DNA of 64,000 nucleotides. Origin: Hamadaea sp013361475 (lineage in GTDB: Bacteria > Actinomycetota > Actinomycetes > Mycobacteriales > Micromonosporaceae). How positions within the stretch are numbered: the stretch's first letter is position 1; each line of letters starts with the position of its first letter. Made by a program: the position numbers and the translations under genes. The stretch covers positions 1-64,000 of the forward strand of contig NZ_JBFAHM010000020.1 in the NCBI RefSeq assembly GCF_040654195.1. Reading direction: 5' to 3'. Shown one piece after another: positions 25,409 to 33,674 of the stretch. A model generated the notes under the pieces. That model saw nothing but the letters and a program-made list of their open reading frames with translations, was not told where the DNA came from and made no database searches.

Positions 25409-25936
25409 TTGATCGTTTACTATCGAGATCGGCACGTCCAGGTCACGTCCGAGGCGCTGCACGTCGGCGAGTCCCGGATTCCCCTGGCGCGACTGCAATA
25501 CGTCTGGCATCGCGAAGGAGTGGCGGAGCCCGCCGTCCGGCTCCGGCGCACCCACCGCGGCATCATCGGATTCGCCGTGATCGTGGGAGCACTGCTCGCC
25601 CTGATCGGCGTCCTCTACGTGTTCGCCGGCGTGATCGGTCAGGCGGCCGGCGCCGGGCGCGTACTGTTGCCGCTGGCCGGGGTGGTGGCGCTGATCGGCT
25701 TCGCCGGGCCGCTGCTGGAGATGGCGCTCCACCGGGTCGATCACAGCGTCGACCAGGGCCATCAGGTGCACGAGATCTGCGCCGTCATCGACGGGGTGGA
25801 ACGCCGCCTGATCCGGATCGCCGACACCCACCGATTCGGCAAGATCTACCGGGCCTTGGAACGGGCACTCGAAGACACCGAGGGCGACGCGCTGGAGGCC
25901 GCCGAGTTCGCCCAAGGCTCCGAAGACGGAACTTGA
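25409..25936 (+). CDS. DUF6232-family membrane protein
   Basis: A 175-residue protein with a short N-terminal segment (VYYRDRHVQVTSEALHVG, then IPLARLQYVWHR), two hydrophobic helices (about 55-80 and 88-110) and a soluble C-terminal part. The pattern matches the actinobacterial DUF6232 family, of unknown function. The best start is TTG 25409, preceded by GGGGGT about 6 nt upstream; no ATG or GTG keeps the conserved N-terminus. Confidence 0.75.
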   Translation: MIVYYRDRHVQVTSEALHVGESRIPLARLQYVWHREGVAEPAVRLRRTHRGIIGFAVIVGALLALIGVLYVFAGVIGQAAGAGRVLLPLAGVVALIGFAGPLLEMALHRVDHSVDQGHQVHEICAVIDGVERRLIRIADTHRFGKIYRALERALEDTEGDALEAAEFAQGSEDGT

Positions 25937-25984
25937 CGTTTCTCGAGCGGTGCTGGCCGCTCGGGGCGGTGCGGTGCGCGTTTG

Positions 25985-26046
25985 TCCGGGATAACGCGGC
26001 TACGCGGGCGTCCGAAGGCATCGTGATCCCGGATAACGCGATGATC
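25985..26046. repeat. direct repeat of CCGGGATAACGCG-type motif
   Basis: TCCGGGATAACGCGGC (from 25985) and TCCCGGATAACGCGATG (from 26027) lie in the convergent gap between the DUF6232 gene and ackA. The same motif ends the 37805-37850 hairpin and partly fills the 24487 terminator loop. Confidence 0.6.
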
Positions 26047-26084
26047 TTGCCGCTGTGGGCAACCGCCTGCGGAAGGGGAGCGGG

Positions 26085-27167
26085 TCAGCCCACCGTGGCG
26101 AGGGTCTGAGTCGCGATCTCCAGCTCCTCCTCGGTCGGCACGACGAGGACCGCCACCTCCGCATCATCCGGCGAGATGAAGGTCTCCCCAGCCGCGTTGC
26201 GGACGGGGTCGATCTCGATGCCCAGCCGCTCCAGCCCGCTGAGCGACGCCGCCCGGACGAGTGGCGCGTTCTCGCCGACGCCGGCCGTGAACGTGATCGC
26301 GTCCACCCGCCCGAGCTGGGCGTAGTACGCCCCCACATAGGACTTGATCCGGGCGCAGTAGACGTCGAAGGCCAGCTTCGCGCGCTCGTCGTTCGCCGCC
26401 GCCTGGGCGAGCACGTCACGCATGTCGTTGACCCCGCTCAGCCCCTTCAACCCGGAACGCTGATTGAGCAGCTCGTCCACCTCGTCCAGGCTCATCCCGC
26501 CGACCCGGACCAGGTGGAAGATGACCGCCGGGTCGACGTCGCCCGAACGAGTGCCCATGACCAGGCCGGGAAGCGGGGTGAACCCCATCGAGGTGGCCAC
26601 GCTCCGGCCGGCCCGGACGGCGCACACACTAGCGCCGTTGCCGAGGTGCAAGGTGATCACATTCGCGTCGGGATTGCCGAGCAGCTCCCCCGTACGCCGG
26701 GACACGTAGCCGTGCGACGTCCCGTGGAAGCCGTAGCGGTGGATGCCGAAGCGCTCGGCGACCCCGGTGTCCAGGGCGTACGTGGCGGCCTCGGGCGGCA
26801 TCGTCCGGTGGAAGGCGGTGTCGAAGACCGCCACCTGCGGCACCTCCGGCAGCAGCTTGCGGGCGACCTCGATGCCCGTCAGATTGGCCGGGTTGTGCAG
26901 CGGCGCCAACGGGATCAACTCGCGTACCACGGAGATCAGTTCGTCGTCGACGAGACTGGGCGCGGAGAACCGCGTACCACCGTGAACCACGCGATGGCCG
27001 ACCGCGACGAGCCCGGTGAGGTCGAGCTGGGCCAGGATGTCGCGCAGCGCCGCCTCATGGTCGGTGACCCGCTCGGTGATGCCTTTCGCGAGCGTCTCCC
27101 CGTCGTCGAACAGGCGGTACTTCACCGACGACGACCCGCAGTTGAGCACCAAAACCCGGCTGGTCAC
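26085..27167 (-). CDS. ackA: acetate kinase
   Basis: Converts acetyl phosphate and ADP to acetate and ATP. It has NCGSSSVKYRL, the VGHRVVHGG signature, FDTAFHRTMP, HLGNGAS, MGFTPLPGLVMGTRSGDVDP and FTAGVGEN. At 360 residues it is about 35-40 shorter than typical enzymes; the missing piece is the variable N-terminal loop, and the catalytic Asn, Arg, Asp and Glu segments remain. It starts with a GTG overlapping the pta stop (GTGA), giving a pta-ackA operon. Confidence 0.96.
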   Translation of the reverse strand: MTSRVLVLNCGSSSVKYRLFDDGETLAKGITERVTDHEAALRDILAQLDLTGLVAVGHRVVHGGTRFSAPSLVDDELISVVRELIPLAPLHNPANLTGIEVARKLLPEVPQVAVFDTAFHRTMPPEAATYALDTGVAERFGIHRYGFHGTSHGYVSRRTGELLGNPDANVITLHLGNGASVCAVRAGRSVATSMGFTPLPGLVMGTRSGDVDPAVIFHLVRVGGMSLDEVDELLNQRSGLKGLSGVNDMRDVLAQAAANDERAKLAFDVYCARIKSYVGAYYAQLGRVDAITFTAGVGENAPLVRAASLSGLERLGIEIDPVRNAAGETFISPDDAEVAVLVVPTEEELEIATQTLATVG

Positions 27168-29257
27168 GAGGCCGCCTGGATGGCGGTGATCGCGACGGTC
27201 GAGACGATGTCGCGGACGGTGGCCCCGCGCGACAGGTCGTTCACCGGCTTGCGCAGCCCCTGCATGACCGGGCCGATCGCGACCGCGCCCGCCGACCGCT
27301 GCACGGCCTTGTAGGTGTTGTTGCCCGTGTTCAGGTCGGGGAAGATCAGCACGGTCGCGTGCCCGGCCACTTCACTGCCCGGCATCTTCGTGGCGGCCAC
27401 GCTGGGGTCGACCGCCGCGTCGTACTGGATCGGGCCGACCACCGGCAGGTCGGGCCGCCGCTTGCGGACCAGATCGGTGGCGTGCGCGACCTTGTCGACG
27501 TCCGCCCCGAACCCGCTGATCCCGGTCGAGTAGGACAGCATGGCGACCCGCGGCTCGACCCCGAACCGTTCGGCCGTCTCCGCACTGGAGATGGCGATGT
27601 CCGCCAGCTGCTCCGGGTCCGGATCGGGGTTGATCGCACAGTCCCCATACACCAGTACGCGATCCGCCAAGCACATGAAGAAGACGCTCGACGCGATGGA
27701 CACTCCCGAGGCGGTCTTGATGATCTCGAACGCCGGCCGGATCGTGTCGGCGGTCGGGTGCACACAGCCGGAGACCATCGCGTCGGCGCGTCCGCTGTTG
27801 ACCATCAGCGTGCCGAAGTAGTTCACGTCGCCGACCTGGTCCCATGCCTTCTCCAAGGTCATGCCCTTGTGCTCGCGCAACTTGGCGTATGTGGCGGCGA
27901 ACTCGCTACGCCACTGGCTGGCGTTGGGGTCGACGATCCGCGCGCCGCCGTCGTCGAGTCCCAGATCAAGCCCAAGGTCGCGGGCCTTGTCCCGCACGAC
28001 GTCGGCCGGGCCCAGCAGGGTCAGCTCGCACACGCCCCGCCGCAGCAGCTGCTCGGCCGCACGCAGCACCCGCTCCTCGGTGCCCTCGGGCAGCACGACG
28101 TGCCGCAGATCCTCCCGCGCCCGTTCGATCAGCTCGAACTCGAACATCAGCGGCGTCACGCCGTCGGACCGTGTCACGTCCAGCCGCGCCGTCAGCTCGG
28201 GAACGTCGACCGACGCCTCGAACGCGCCGATCGCGGCGGTCACCTTCCGCGGATTCTGCGCGGTCAACGCCCCTTCAAGCCCGGTGAGCCGGCCGACGGT
28301 GGCGAAGCTGTCCTCGCGTACCGAGATGACCGGGACCTCGCCCCGGAACCGGCCGACCAGCGCGACGACCCTCGGATCAGGTTCGATGCCGAGCGTCAGC
28401 ACGAGCCCGGCGATCGACGCGTGGCCCGCGAAGTGCGCGGCCATGGCCGCGACGATCAGATCGGACCGGTCTCCCGGCGTCACCACCAGGCAGCCGTCCC
28501 CGACGTGGTCCAGGAAGGTGGGCACGGTCGCGCCCCCGACCACGATGTCCAGCACGTCCCGGTCCAGCGCCTGCGGCGAGCTGCCGGACAGCGGCGTCGC
28601 GTTCAGCACGTGCATGACCTCCGCGACCGTCGGGGCGCTCACGGCCGCGACGCGGGGCACGGCATAAACCGGCGTTCCCTCAAGATCAGCTGGTACGCCG
28701 GAACGCAGCTCGGGCGCGACACGATTGGCCACGATCGCGATCACCGAATGACCGGCCACCGCCTGCCGAGCACCCCGGATCGCGGTGTCGAGATCGGCCG
28801 CGCTCCGGCCGTCCCCATCCACCACGGGCAGCAGCGGCGCGCCGAGTTCCCGGGCGAGCCGGAGGTTCATGCCCAACTCGTCAGGGAAGGTCGGCTCGCC
28901 TTCGCCCCCGTCCGGCGCACCGAAGTCGGTGCCGACGATGACCACCGCGTCGCAGCCCCGCTCCACCTCGTGGAACCGTTCGAGGATCAGCCCGACCATG
29001 GCGTCGACCTGGCCCCGGGCCAGCATCAACGCCGCCTCGTCATATCGGACGCCGGTCGCCGCCGCCGACGACGGCATACCGTAATGATCTCGCAGCAGCG
29101 CCACGATCGGGTCGTCGTCGGTCCTCGTGAACGGCCGAAACACCCCGATCCGGCGTACGCGGCGAGACAGCAGCTCCGCCACGCCGAGAGCGATCGCCGA
29201 CTTTCCGCCGCCCGCGTCCAGGCCGGTCACGTACACGCTGCGCGCCACGTGGATCAC
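27164..29257 (-). CDS. pta: phosphate acetyltransferase (long form)
   Basis: Interconverts acetyl-CoA and acetyl phosphate. The 697-residue long form has an N-terminal BioD-like P-loop domain (YVTGLDAGGGKSAIALG), a central DRTGG domain and the catalytic C-terminal domain. That domain contains VVLPEGTEERVLRAAE, SGCVHPTADTIRPAF and GDCAINPDPDPEQLADIAI. It starts with GTG 29257; a second GTG three codons in is possible. Coupled to ackA for acetate overflow or assimilation. Confidence 0.96.
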   Translation of the reverse strand: MIHVARSVYVTGLDAGGGKSAIALGVAELLSRRVRRIGVFRPFTRTDDDPIVALLRDHYGMPSSAAATGVRYDEAALMLARGQVDAMVGLILERFHEVERGCDAVVIVGTDFGAPDGGEGEPTFPDELGMNLRLARELGAPLLPVVDGDGRSAADLDTAIRGARQAVAGHSVIAIVANRVAPELRSGVPADLEGTPVYAVPRVAAVSAPTVAEVMHVLNATPLSGSSPQALDRDVLDIVVGGATVPTFLDHVGDGCLVVTPGDRSDLIVAAMAAHFAGHASIAGLVLTLGIEPDPRVVALVGRFRGEVPVISVREDSFATVGRLTGLEGALTAQNPRKVTAAIGAFEASVDVPELTARLDVTRSDGVTPLMFEFELIERAREDLRHVVLPEGTEERVLRAAEQLLRRGVCELTLLGPADVVRDKARDLGLDLGLDDGGARIVDPNASQWRSEFAATYAKLREHKGMTLEKAWDQVGDVNYFGTLMVNSGRADAMVSGCVHPTADTIRPAFEIIKTASGVSIASSVFFMCLADRVLVYGDCAINPDPDPEQLADIAISSAETAERFGVEPRVAMLSYSTGISGFGADVDKVAHATDLVRKRRPDLPVVGPIQYDAAVDPSVAATKMPGSEVAGHATVLIFPDLNTGNNTYKAVQRSAGAVAIGPVMQGLRKPVNDLSRGATVRDIVSTVAITAIQAAS

Positions 29258-29278
29258 TCTACTTCCGCCGCGCCCGGC

Positions 29279-30511
29279 CTACTCACGGACTGCGCGTCGG
29301 CTGTGAAGTTCGGCGCGGTCGGCCGCCGCCCGGCCCTCGGCCCAGCCCTGCCGGTTCGAGACCGTGATCGACCGAGTCCGGAGCGTCGGGAACAACTCCT
29401 GGAATCTGCTCTCCACTTCCTCGGTACGCGCCTTCAGCACCGGCAGCAGCGTGCTCTCCCCCACGTCCCGGATCGTCTCACTGACCGCCGCCTCGGTCGC
29501 CCCCCGCAGCCGCTCGCCGATGCGCTGGGCGTACGCCGTCAGGAAAGCCTGCCGGAACGACCGGGTGTTGTTGCGCCCGAACCGGTCCTGCCTCGGCCCG
29601 GACTGCGTCATCGCGGTCACCGCCTGCACGAGCAGTGAGGTGAACAGCAGCTCGACCGAGTCCAGGTCGCCGGGGAACCCGGTGACGGTGGCGAACCCGT
29701 AAGACTCCGTCCACACCGACCGGCAGCCGTTCGCCTCGGCCACCGCCTGAAGCAGCAGAGTCTTCGCCGCCTCATAAGGATTGTCGATCGGAATCCGCCG
29801 GACGGCGGGCTCGTCCTTGCCACCCGTCCGCGCCATCAGCAACGCGAAGTCGATGCTGTGCCGGGCCATCAACTCCTGCGCCTTGGCCGTGTACGCCTCC
29901 GCCTCCTCCGGGAAGGTCGTCGACTCCGCCTTCGCCAGCAACGCGCGTACTCGGTCGAGCATCTTCTGGTCCACCGTGTGCTGGTGGATGTGCCGAGGAC
30001 GCGCCTGACCCGGCAGCGGCCCCTGGAACGGCAGATTCGGCAGACGGCGCAGGTGCCAGATGGTTTGGATCACCTGCTGGGGATCGGTCCTCGCAGCTCC
30101 CGCCGCGTTGTCCCTATCGCTCGCCGCGCCATCCCTGGATCTCGCGGCGTTGTCCCTGGATTTCGCCGGTGCGATCTGGGTGAGCTGCGCCTGCCAGCGC
30201 TCGTCCACCGTGGTGGCGGCATAGGTCCGGGTCTGCGCGATCATCGCCGCCCCGGCGAGCCGGGCGTGCTCCTCGGTCAACGCCTTCCTCACCGACCGGT
30301 GCAGCTCGAACGGCTGCCACCCGCGCTGCCACACCGCCAGCACCTCGGCCTGCATCAGCGCGAACACCGCCGTCGGTGCCCCAGGACGCGCAGCCAGCGC
30401 CTGCGCCGCCCGGGAAACCTCGGCCGGCCGTCGGGCATCGTAGGCGAAGACACCCTCGGCGACGATGCGCTCGACGATCTCGCGCTCGGACGGCACGCGC
30501 TTGTCCCCCAC
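29279..30511 (-). CDS. DUF2786 domain-containing protein
   Basis: A 410-residue protein of unknown function. The DUF2786 segment is VDQKMLDRVRALLAKAESTTFPEEAEAYTAKAQELMARHSID, with the hallmark LLAKAEST and PEEAEA-TAKAQELM elements. A flexible linker before it holds a small repeat (SRDNAARSRDGAASDRDNAA), mirrored in DNA at about 30097-30165. It ends 21 nt after the pta start and begins 40 nt from the DUF3800 gene. DUF2786 proteins are frequent in phages and actinobacteria, but this copy is long and probably chromosomal. Confidence 0.8.
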   Translation of the reverse strand: MGDKRVPSEREIVERIVAEGVFAYDARRPAEVSRAAQALAARPGAPTAVFALMQAEVLAVWQRGWQPFELHRSVRKALTEEHARLAGAAMIAQTRTYAATTVDERWQAQLTQIAPAKSRDNAARSRDGAASDRDNAAGAARTDPQQVIQTIWHLRRLPNLPFQGPLPGQARPRHIHQHTVDQKMLDRVRALLAKAESTTFPEEAEAYTAKAQELMARHSIDFALLMARTGGKDEPAVRRIPIDNPYEAAKTLLLQAVAEANGCRSVWTESYGFATVTGFPGDLDSVELLFTSLLVQAVTAMTQSGPRQDRFGRNNTRSFRQAFLTAYAQRIGERLRGATEAAVSETIRDVGESTLLPVLKARTEEVESRFQELFPTLRTRSITVSNRQGWAEGRAAADRAELHSRRAVRE

Positions 30512-30551
30512 CGCATCCCCCTCCGTCGCGAGCCCAACCGCCTCAGCAACC

Positions 30552-31481
30552 CTATCGGGCCGGACCGACGCTTCCGGCCGTCGCCGCCGCGCCCGTCTGC
30601 GCCGGGATGGTGATCTCCAACTCCCCCTCGCTCACCACTTCCGCGCCGAATCCGCTCGCCCCGAACAGCATCGCGCTCGGCCGAGCGGCCACCGCATCAC
30701 TCACGACGATCCCGCCCCGCGGACGGCCGGTCTCGTCGAAGTAGCGGAACTGGAGCGCCTGCAAGGCGTCCCCATGCTTTTCGCGGACCTCGGCGTAGCG
30801 CGGCGAGTCGTGCACCGTGCCCGGTGAGGCGCCGTACGCCGCGGCAACCATCGGCAGTGTGATCATGGAGGCGAGCATGTCGGCGATCTGAATCCCCGCG
30901 TGGTTTCGACTGTCGGCGAACGACGGCACATCGTGCAGCAGCCGGTACGGATCTTCGCCAGTACGCCACTTCTGCGTGAAGATCGAGTGCGCCACCTCGG
31001 AGTTCTGGCCTGGGTTTCGGCTGTCCGCGATGATCGCCCCGTGCGATCCTTTCTCCGCCAAATACCGCATGAAGTGAGCAGCAATGTCCTGCATCGAAAA
31101 GCCATAGGTCGAAGCCGGCTTCAGCCGTTCACCGGGACGCTTGACCCACACGCGTCCCACGATGCGACATCCGAAGCGCTCCAAGAGATTCAGCAACCCG
31201 TATCGAGCATGCTGAACATAGCGACGGCTGTCGCGCGAGTCGCTACGCGTCAGTCGTAGCATCTCGCCGCCCTTCACCTCGATCAAAATGTGGTCGAGCG
31301 CGCGGCCCTGCTGAAACCGGATCGCGAAGTGGCGCCGCTTGTACTCCAGAAACTCACGGGTGAGCTCCGGAATCGCGTTTACGTCGACGATCAATCCGAG
31401 GATGATCATCGCGGGTGTGGCCGCCGGATGGCCGTCCGGCTCCTCGACTCCGCCGGACTCGTCTAGATAAAGATGATGCAC
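30552..31481 (-). CDS. DUF3800 domain-containing protein
   Basis: A 309-residue protein that begins LYLDESG, the acidic strand typical of DUF3800. It continues with IIADSRNPGQNSEVAHSIF and ends the domain with HAGIQIADMLASMI. The conserved acidic residues (D7, E8 and the Asp of IADSR and QIAD) resemble an RNase-H-like metal site. This family is common in mobile and defence-related loci, with no firm biochemical role. Codon use around 31000-31330 is less GC-rich than in neighbours, which may indicate acquisition. Confidence 0.78.
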   Translation of the reverse strand: MHHLYLDESGGVEEPDGHPAATPAMIILGLIVDVNAIPELTREFLEYKRRHFAIRFQQGRALDHILIEVKGGEMLRLTRSDSRDSRRYVQHARYGLLNLLERFGCRIVGRVWVKRPGERLKPASTYGFSMQDIAAHFMRYLAEKGSHGAIIADSRNPGQNSEVAHSIFTQKWRTGEDPYRLLHDVPSFADSRNHAGIQIADMLASMITLPMVAAAYGASPGTVHDSPRYAEVREKHGDALQALQFRYFDETGRPRGGIVVSDAVAARPSAMLFGASGFGAEVVSEGELEITIPAQTGAAATAGSVGPAR

Positions 31482-31531
31482 CCAAGGAAATTAGGCCGGA
31501 AATTGAGGACATTGCAATACCGCATTTGATC

Positions 31532-31561
31532 TGTGGATAACTCACCGCATTATGTGGACAA
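31532..31561. promoter_or_regulatory. pair of DnaA-box-like 9-mers
   Basis: TGTGGATAA (31532-31540) and TGTGGACAA (31553-31561) are the complements of TTATCCACA and TTGTCCACA, the general and actinobacterial DnaA-box consensus. Both have the same orientation and lie 21 bp apart, in an unusually AT-rich gap just upstream of the DUF3800 gene. Confidence 0.5.
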
Positions 31562-31595
31562 GAAGTGCGGCACTCCAATCAACGTCCACCAAACA

Positions 31596-31623
31596 CTGAA
31601 GGCCACCGCAAGGTGGCCTTCAG
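31596..31623 (-). terminator. terminator of the ribosyl-compound operon
   Basis: CTGAAGGCCACC (31596-31607) pairs perfectly with GGTGGCCTTCAG (31612-31623) around a GCAA tetraloop. It is followed on the minus strand by TGTTTGG, 63 nt after the last gene of the operon. Confidence 0.85.
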
Positions 31624-31686
31624 GGACTGCTTTCAGCTCTCGCCTACGGCATGAATGACAATAGCGGAACAAGAGCGGTGGTGCAA

Positions 31687-32469
31687 CTAGGAGAAGCGAG
31701 CGGCCAATTCGACCGTACGCCGCGCCGCCGCCACCATTGCGACATCCACGAAACGGCCATCGGAAAGGACTGCCGTTCCCGCATCGGGATCGAAAGCGGA
31801 AAGCAGTGCTTCCGCCTTTTCCACTTCGGGTTCGCTCGGCCGGAACGCCTCGACGATGACGCGCAGTTGCCGAGGGTGGATGGCGGCCCGCCCGAGCAGG
31901 CCCAGACCGCGGCCGACGGCGCAGGACGCGGCCAGCCCTTCCAGGTCCGAAACGTGCGGGTAGACCGACATCGCGGGCGGGCCGAGGCCGGCGGCCCGAG
32001 CGGCGACGACGACGCGGGAACGGGGCCACGCGAGCCCGGCCTCAGCCGAGACGTGCAGGTCGGCGCTCAGGTCGGCCTCGCCGAGACCGATGGACCCGTC
32101 CGGGGCGCAGACGGTCGCGATCTCGAAGGCTGCCTCGACTCCACGGGCTGACTCGATCAGCGCGTGGACGGGGACTCCGGCGAGGGCGGCCGCCCGGACC
32201 GCCTGTGGCGTCTCCACCTTCGGGACGCGTACGCCGGACAGGCCGGGCAACCCGGTCAGCGTGTCGAGCTGCTCGAATGCGCTGATGCGTACCTGCACGG
32301 GAACTTCATGAGTGGAGCCGAGCAGGTCGGTCACCGCCTCGAGGGCATACGCCTTCCGCGCGGGGGCGACGGCGTCCTCCAAGTCGACGATGACCGTGTC
32401 GGCGCCGGAGGCGAGCGCCTTGCCGAACCGTTCGGGCCGGTCACCGGGAACATAGAGCCAGGTCAGCAT
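31687..32469 (-). CDS. HpcH/HpaI aldolase / CitE-like (citrate/malyl-CoA) lyase family protein
   Basis: A 260-residue TIM-barrel lyase, last gene of the operon. It has the CitE signature LYVPGDRPERFGKALASGADTVIVDLEDAV. Later come the metal-ligand segments ALIESARGVE and IGLGEADLSADL, and the C-terminal RAAIHPRQL. Family members cleave citryl-, malyl- or methylmalyl-CoA or related CoA esters into acetyl-CoA and an oxo acid. Its start overlaps the CoA-transferase stop (TGATG), so I infer it cleaves the ester that enzyme makes. The exact substrate is unknown. Confidence 0.88.
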   Translation of the reverse strand: MLTWLYVPGDRPERFGKALASGADTVIVDLEDAVAPARKAYALEAVTDLLGSTHEVPVQVRISAFEQLDTLTGLPGLSGVRVPKVETPQAVRAAALAGVPVHALIESARGVEAAFEIATVCAPDGSIGLGEADLSADLHVSAEAGLAWPRSRVVVAARAAGLGPPAMSVYPHVSDLEGLAASCAVGRGLGLLGRAAIHPRQLRVIVEAFRPSEPEVEKAEALLSAFDPDAGTAVLSDGRFVDVAMVAAARRTVELAARFS

Positions 32470-33674
32470 CAGACCACTCCTCGTTCGCGCAGTCCGGCGA
32501 TCTCCTCTTCGCTCAGGCCGAGGCCGGCGAGGATCGCGTCGGTGTCGGCGCCGTGCGGGCGGCCGGCCTCACGGATCTCGCCCGGGGTGGCGGAGAGCCG
32601 GAACGGGACGTTCTGCATGAGCAGCTCGCCGCCCTCGGCCTTGGGCACCTCGACGAACGTGCCCAGCGCGGCAAGCTGAGGGTCCTCGGCGAGTTCGGGG
32701 ACCTCGTAGACGGGACCGATGGCCGCGTCGGCGTCGGCGAACGCCTGGAGGACCAGGGGCCGAGGGCGGACCGCGATCCAGTCGGCGACCGCCTTGTCGA
32801 GCAGGTCGGCATGCTGAGCCCGGCCCGCGCCGGTGGCGAACCAGGGCTCGCCGACGACTTCGGGCATCCCCACCAGGCGCATCACGCGCTCGGCGACCGA
32901 GGTCGCGCTGGTGGACACGGCGACCCAGTGCCCGTCCGAGCATCGGTACGCGTTCCGGGGCGCGTTGTTGGCCGACCGGTTGCCGAGCCGGGGTGAGACG
33001 TAGCCCAACTCCTTCCACCAGGTGACCTGCGGTCCCAGCATCGCCATGATCGGCTCTACGAGGGAGAGGTCGACGACCTGACCGGTACCCGTGACGTCCC
33101 GGGCGCGCAGGGCGAGCAGCACCGCGTACGCCGCGGACAGGCCGGTGATCGAGTCGGCCAGCCCGAACGGGGGCAGCGTCGGCGGCCCGCCCGGTTCTCC
33201 GGTCGCCATCGCGAACCCCGACATCGCTTCGGCGAGGGTGCCGAATCCGGCGCGGGAGGCGTATGGCCCGGTCTGGCCGAAGCCGCTGATCCGGGCGATG
33301 ACCAGCCGGGGGTTCACCTCGTGGAGCACATCCGGGCCGAGCCCCCAGCGTTCGAGCGTGCCGGGCCGGAAGTTCTCCACGAGGACGTCCGCGTCGGCGA
33401 GCAGACGCTTGAGCAGCTCCGCACCCTCCGGTGTGGACAGATTGAGCGTGCCGCAGCGCTTGTTGCGCATGAGGACCCGGCCCCAGAGCCCGCCGGGTCC
33501 ATGTCCCCGGGCGGTGTCGGGCACCTTCGGGTGCTCGATCTTGACGACGTCGGCACCGAAGTCGCCGAGGAACGCGCCGGCGAGCGGCCCCGCGATGACG
33601 GTGGCGATCTCGACGACCTTGATCCCGTCCAGCGGCCGCATGCGGCCGGCGTCCTGACGTGGGTGATCGCTCAT
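32469..33674 (-). CDS. family III CoA-transferase (CaiB/BaiF type)
   Basis: A 401-residue enzyme that moves CoA between carboxylic acids. It has LDGIKVVEIATVIAGPLAGAFLGDFGADVVKIEHP, the RNKRCGTLNLSTPEG block and the catalytic-Asp region VVDLSLVEPIMAML. Its ATG overlaps the stop of the upstream fusion gene (ATGA) and its stop overlaps the CitE-like start. In this operon it probably activates an acid derived from the imported compound. Confidence 0.93.
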   Translation of the reverse strand: MSDHPRQDAGRMRPLDGIKVVEIATVIAGPLAGAFLGDFGADVVKIEHPKVPDTARGHGPGGLWGRVLMRNKRCGTLNLSTPEGAELLKRLLADADVLVENFRPGTLERWGLGPDVLHEVNPRLVIARISGFGQTGPYASRAGFGTLAEAMSGFAMATGEPGGPPTLPPFGLADSITGLSAAYAVLLALRARDVTGTGQVVDLSLVEPIMAMLGPQVTWWKELGYVSPRLGNRSANNAPRNAYRCSDGHWVAVSTSATSVAERVMRLVGMPEVVGEPWFATGAGRAQHADLLDKAVADWIAVRPRPLVLQAFADADAAIGPVYEVPELAEDPQLAALGTFVEVPKAEGGELLMQNVPFRLSATPGEIREAGRPHGADTDAILAGLGLSEEEIAGLRERGVV

